From Rhodobacterales bacterium UBA7416 (GTDB lineage Bacteria; Pseudomonadota; Alphaproteobacteria; Rhodobacterales; Rhodobacteraceae): 16,385 nucleotides of DNA. The notes under the pieces are model-generated. The model was given only the letters and a program-made list of their open reading frames with translations, made no database searches and was not told where the DNA came from. The position numbers were made by a program, and so were the translations under genes. Of the stretch, positions 14,924-16,385 are shown piece by piece (within the stretch, counting starts at the first letter, position 1; the number at the start of each line of letters is the position of its first letter). Location of the stretch: NCBI GenBank assembly GCA_002469545.1, contig DKMK01000133.1, positions 1 to 16,385 of the forward strand, given 5' to 3'.

Positions 14924-15082
14924 GTGTGACGTCTCTATCATTCTTTGGTGCAAAACTGTTGTGCAACAAAAGAAAAGTATACGCAATTGAAAGAAAAGCA
15001 GAACACGTAACCGTGTGTTACATATATACTTGCCAAAAATGAACCAAGTCGTAGGTTGTGCGCAACAAAAAAGGTCAGTCCA
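14924..15082. promoter_or_regulatory. Divergent control region between radical SAM gene and zwf
   Basis: This 159-base AT-rich region holds -10-like TATACT hexamers on both strands (plus 15025-15030; minus at 14979-14974) without good -35 boxes. It also carries two similar palindromic elements: TGTTG-TG-CAACA (14957-14968) and GTTG-TGCG-CAAC (15055-15066), one near each gene, and a small ACACG-TAAC-CGTGT repeat (15003-15016). These may be sites for a shared regulator. I do not recognise the motif. Confidence 0.3.
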
Positions 15083-16385
15083 ATGGTATCACAAACAATT
15101 CCCGTAAATTCATTCGATTTGACAATCTTTGGTGCGACGGGCGACCTTGCCAAGCGTAAGATTTTACCTGGATTATTTCGACGCATGCGTGCAGGTCAAT
15201 TTGATGCGCAATCGCGTATTATAGGGGCATCGCGCAAATCATACGATACGGCCGCATTTCGCGCAGAAATCCATGACGCCTTAAAAGAACATATAAAGCC
15301 TGAAAACCTAAAGGACACTCAGGTAGAGGCGTTTTTAAATTGCTTACATTATGTTCCAGTAGATATCTTTAACGATGAAGGCTGGGATGAATTGGCCGCC
15401 ATGCAACGCGATAATGTCGTGCGCGCATACTATTTTTCCGTAGGGCCCAGCCTGTTTGGTGAAATTGCACGAAAACTAACAACGTATAAAATGGTGGATG
15501 ATCAATCGCGCGTTGTTGTTGAAAAACCATTCGGGCGGGACTTGGAAACAGCCAAAGCATTGAACGCCGAATTGCGTGATTGTTTCGACGAGAGCCAGAT
15601 TTACCGCATCGATCACTATCTTGGCAAAGAGACTGTTCAAAACCTGATGGCATTACGGTTTGGCAATATTTTATTCGAACCATTGTGGAACTCGCAATAC
15701 GTAGATCACGTTCAAATCACCGCCGCCGAAAGTTTGGGCGTAGGGGGGCGTGGCGCATATTATGACAAGTCTGGCGCAATGCGCGATATGGTGCAAAACC
15801 ATTTGATGCAATTGTTATGTTTAACGGCAATGGAACCACCCAGCAAGTTTGAAGCAAACGCCGTTCGGGATGAAAAATTAAAGATTATCAGATCATTAGG
15901 GCCTGTTGCTAAATCTGATATTGTACGCGGTCAATATGCAGCTGACGGGGATGAACCATCCTACGTCACAGACAGCGAAAACCCTGACAGCACCACCGAG
16001 AGCTTTTTGGCGATGAAGGTGAATATCGAAAACTGGCGTTGGGCTGGTGTCCCATTCTACCTACGCACGGGTAAACGTTTGCGTCATCGGATGACTGAAA
16101 TCGCAATTGTATTCAAAGATCCTCCGCATTCCATTTTCGAACCCCAAGAGGATCGCCGTGGCAATGTTTTGGTTATTCGCCTTCAACCTGACGAAGGCAT
16201 GACAATGCGCGTCACGATCAAGGAACCAGGCCCAGGTGGCATGCGTTTACGCGAAGTGCCATTGGATATGACATTTGCCGATGTTTTGGCGGACAAGGTC
16301 GAAGATACCCCAGATGCCTATGAACGACTGATCATGGATGTTATCCGCGGTAATCAAACATTGTTTATGCGCGGTGACGAAGTCG
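15083..16385 (+). CDS. zwf: Glucose-6-phosphate dehydrogenase (Zwf), 3' end cut by window
   Basis: Zwf oxidises glucose 6-phosphate to 6-phosphogluconolactone with NAD(P)+, feeding the Entner-Doudoroff and oxidative pentose phosphate routes. The 434 visible residues cover most of the roughly 485 usual for the family. The coenzyme-binding motif is FGATGDLAKRK (16-26), with the usual GASGDLA changed to GATGDLA. The EKPFG motif is present, and the active site RIDHYLGKE (175-183) includes His178. A later FYLRTGKRL segment is the substrate/NADP region. ATG 15083 has AAGG about nine bases upstream. The frame is intact to the edge. Confidence 0.96.
   Translation, partial: MVSQTIPVNSFDLTIFGATGDLAKRKILPGLFRRMRAGQFDAQSRIIGASRKSYDTAAFRAEIHDALKEHIKPENLKDTQVEAFLNCLHYVPVDIFNDEGWDELAAMQRDNVVRAYYFSVGPSLFGEIARKLTTYKMVDDQSRVVVEKPFGRDLETAKALNAELRDCFDESQIYRIDHYLGKETVQNLMALRFGNILFEPLWNSQYVDHVQITAAESLGVGGRGAYYDKSGAMRDMVQNHLMQLLCLTAMEPPSKFEANAVRDEKLKIIRSLGPVAKSDIVRGQYAADGDEPSYVTDSENPDSTTESFLAMKVNIENWRWAGVPFYLRTGKRLRHRMTEIAIVFKDPPHSIFEPQEDRRGNVLVIRLQPDEGMTMRVTIKEPGPGGMRLREVPLDMTFADVLADKVEDTPDAYERLIMDVIRGNQTLFMRGDEV

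Noticed and set aside
15039..15107. Short 22-codon frame starting ATG 15039 that overlaps the zwf start, considered as a leader peptide or radical SAM precursor
   Set aside because: It has no ribosome site, is out of frame with zwf, and its composition shows no precursor-like core or leader; chance is enough to explain it.

Overview
The window looks like ordinary chromosomal DNA of an alphaproteobacterium. It most resembles the Rhodobacterales (Roseobacter group), probably a member with modest GC content. This rests on the gene set (IalB-family secreted protein, DUF853/YjgR-type HerA-like ATPase, CNNM/CorC protein, xerD divergent from aroK-aroB, zwf) and on protein wording I recognise from that order; no database search was run. 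Genes are densely packed, with many short overlaps. I see no prophage, insertion sequence, CRISPR array, rRNA or convincing tRNA.

Left part (1-4233, + strand): the C-terminal bulk of a periplasmic L,D-transpeptidase ends at a textbook hairpin terminator. A three-gene envelope-lipid unit follows: lpxD (lipid A acyltransferase), a dedicated acyl carrier protein, and a beta-ketoacyl-ACP synthase. The terminator of this unit appears to be folded into the last codons of the synthase gene.

Middle (4234-9119): a secreted IalB-family protein on the minus strand abuts the synthase stop codon. The only long gene-free stretch (4819-5153) holds a likely small RNA on the minus strand, with a 17-bp-spaced promoter, two hairpins and a terminator, and also a candidate promoter for the IalB gene. 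Then come a HerA-like ATPase and a small uncharacterised protein (+), a CorC-type membrane protein (-), and a metallophosphoesterase-fold protein (+) that lacks several expected metal ligands.

Right part (9101-16385): a minus-strand unit of a 45-residue membrane protein, a secreted helical protein of unknown function and xerD is stitched together by stop/start overlaps. It diverges from the aroK-aroB shikimate operon. Facing aroB is a minus-strand pair, a radical SAM protein followed by an exported thioredoxin-like protein, also overlapping. zwf (glucose-6-phosphate dehydrogenase) diverges from it and runs off the right edge.

Most of this is housekeeping: peptidoglycan and lipid A, aromatic amino acid precursors, chromosome dimer resolution and entry to the Entner-Doudoroff/pentose phosphate routes. 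The parts least explained by known biology are the candidate small RNA, the ligand-poor phosphoesterase, the radical SAM/thioredoxin pair, and the small-membrane-protein/secreted-protein unit upstream of xerD. I do not see clear evidence of a wholly new system.
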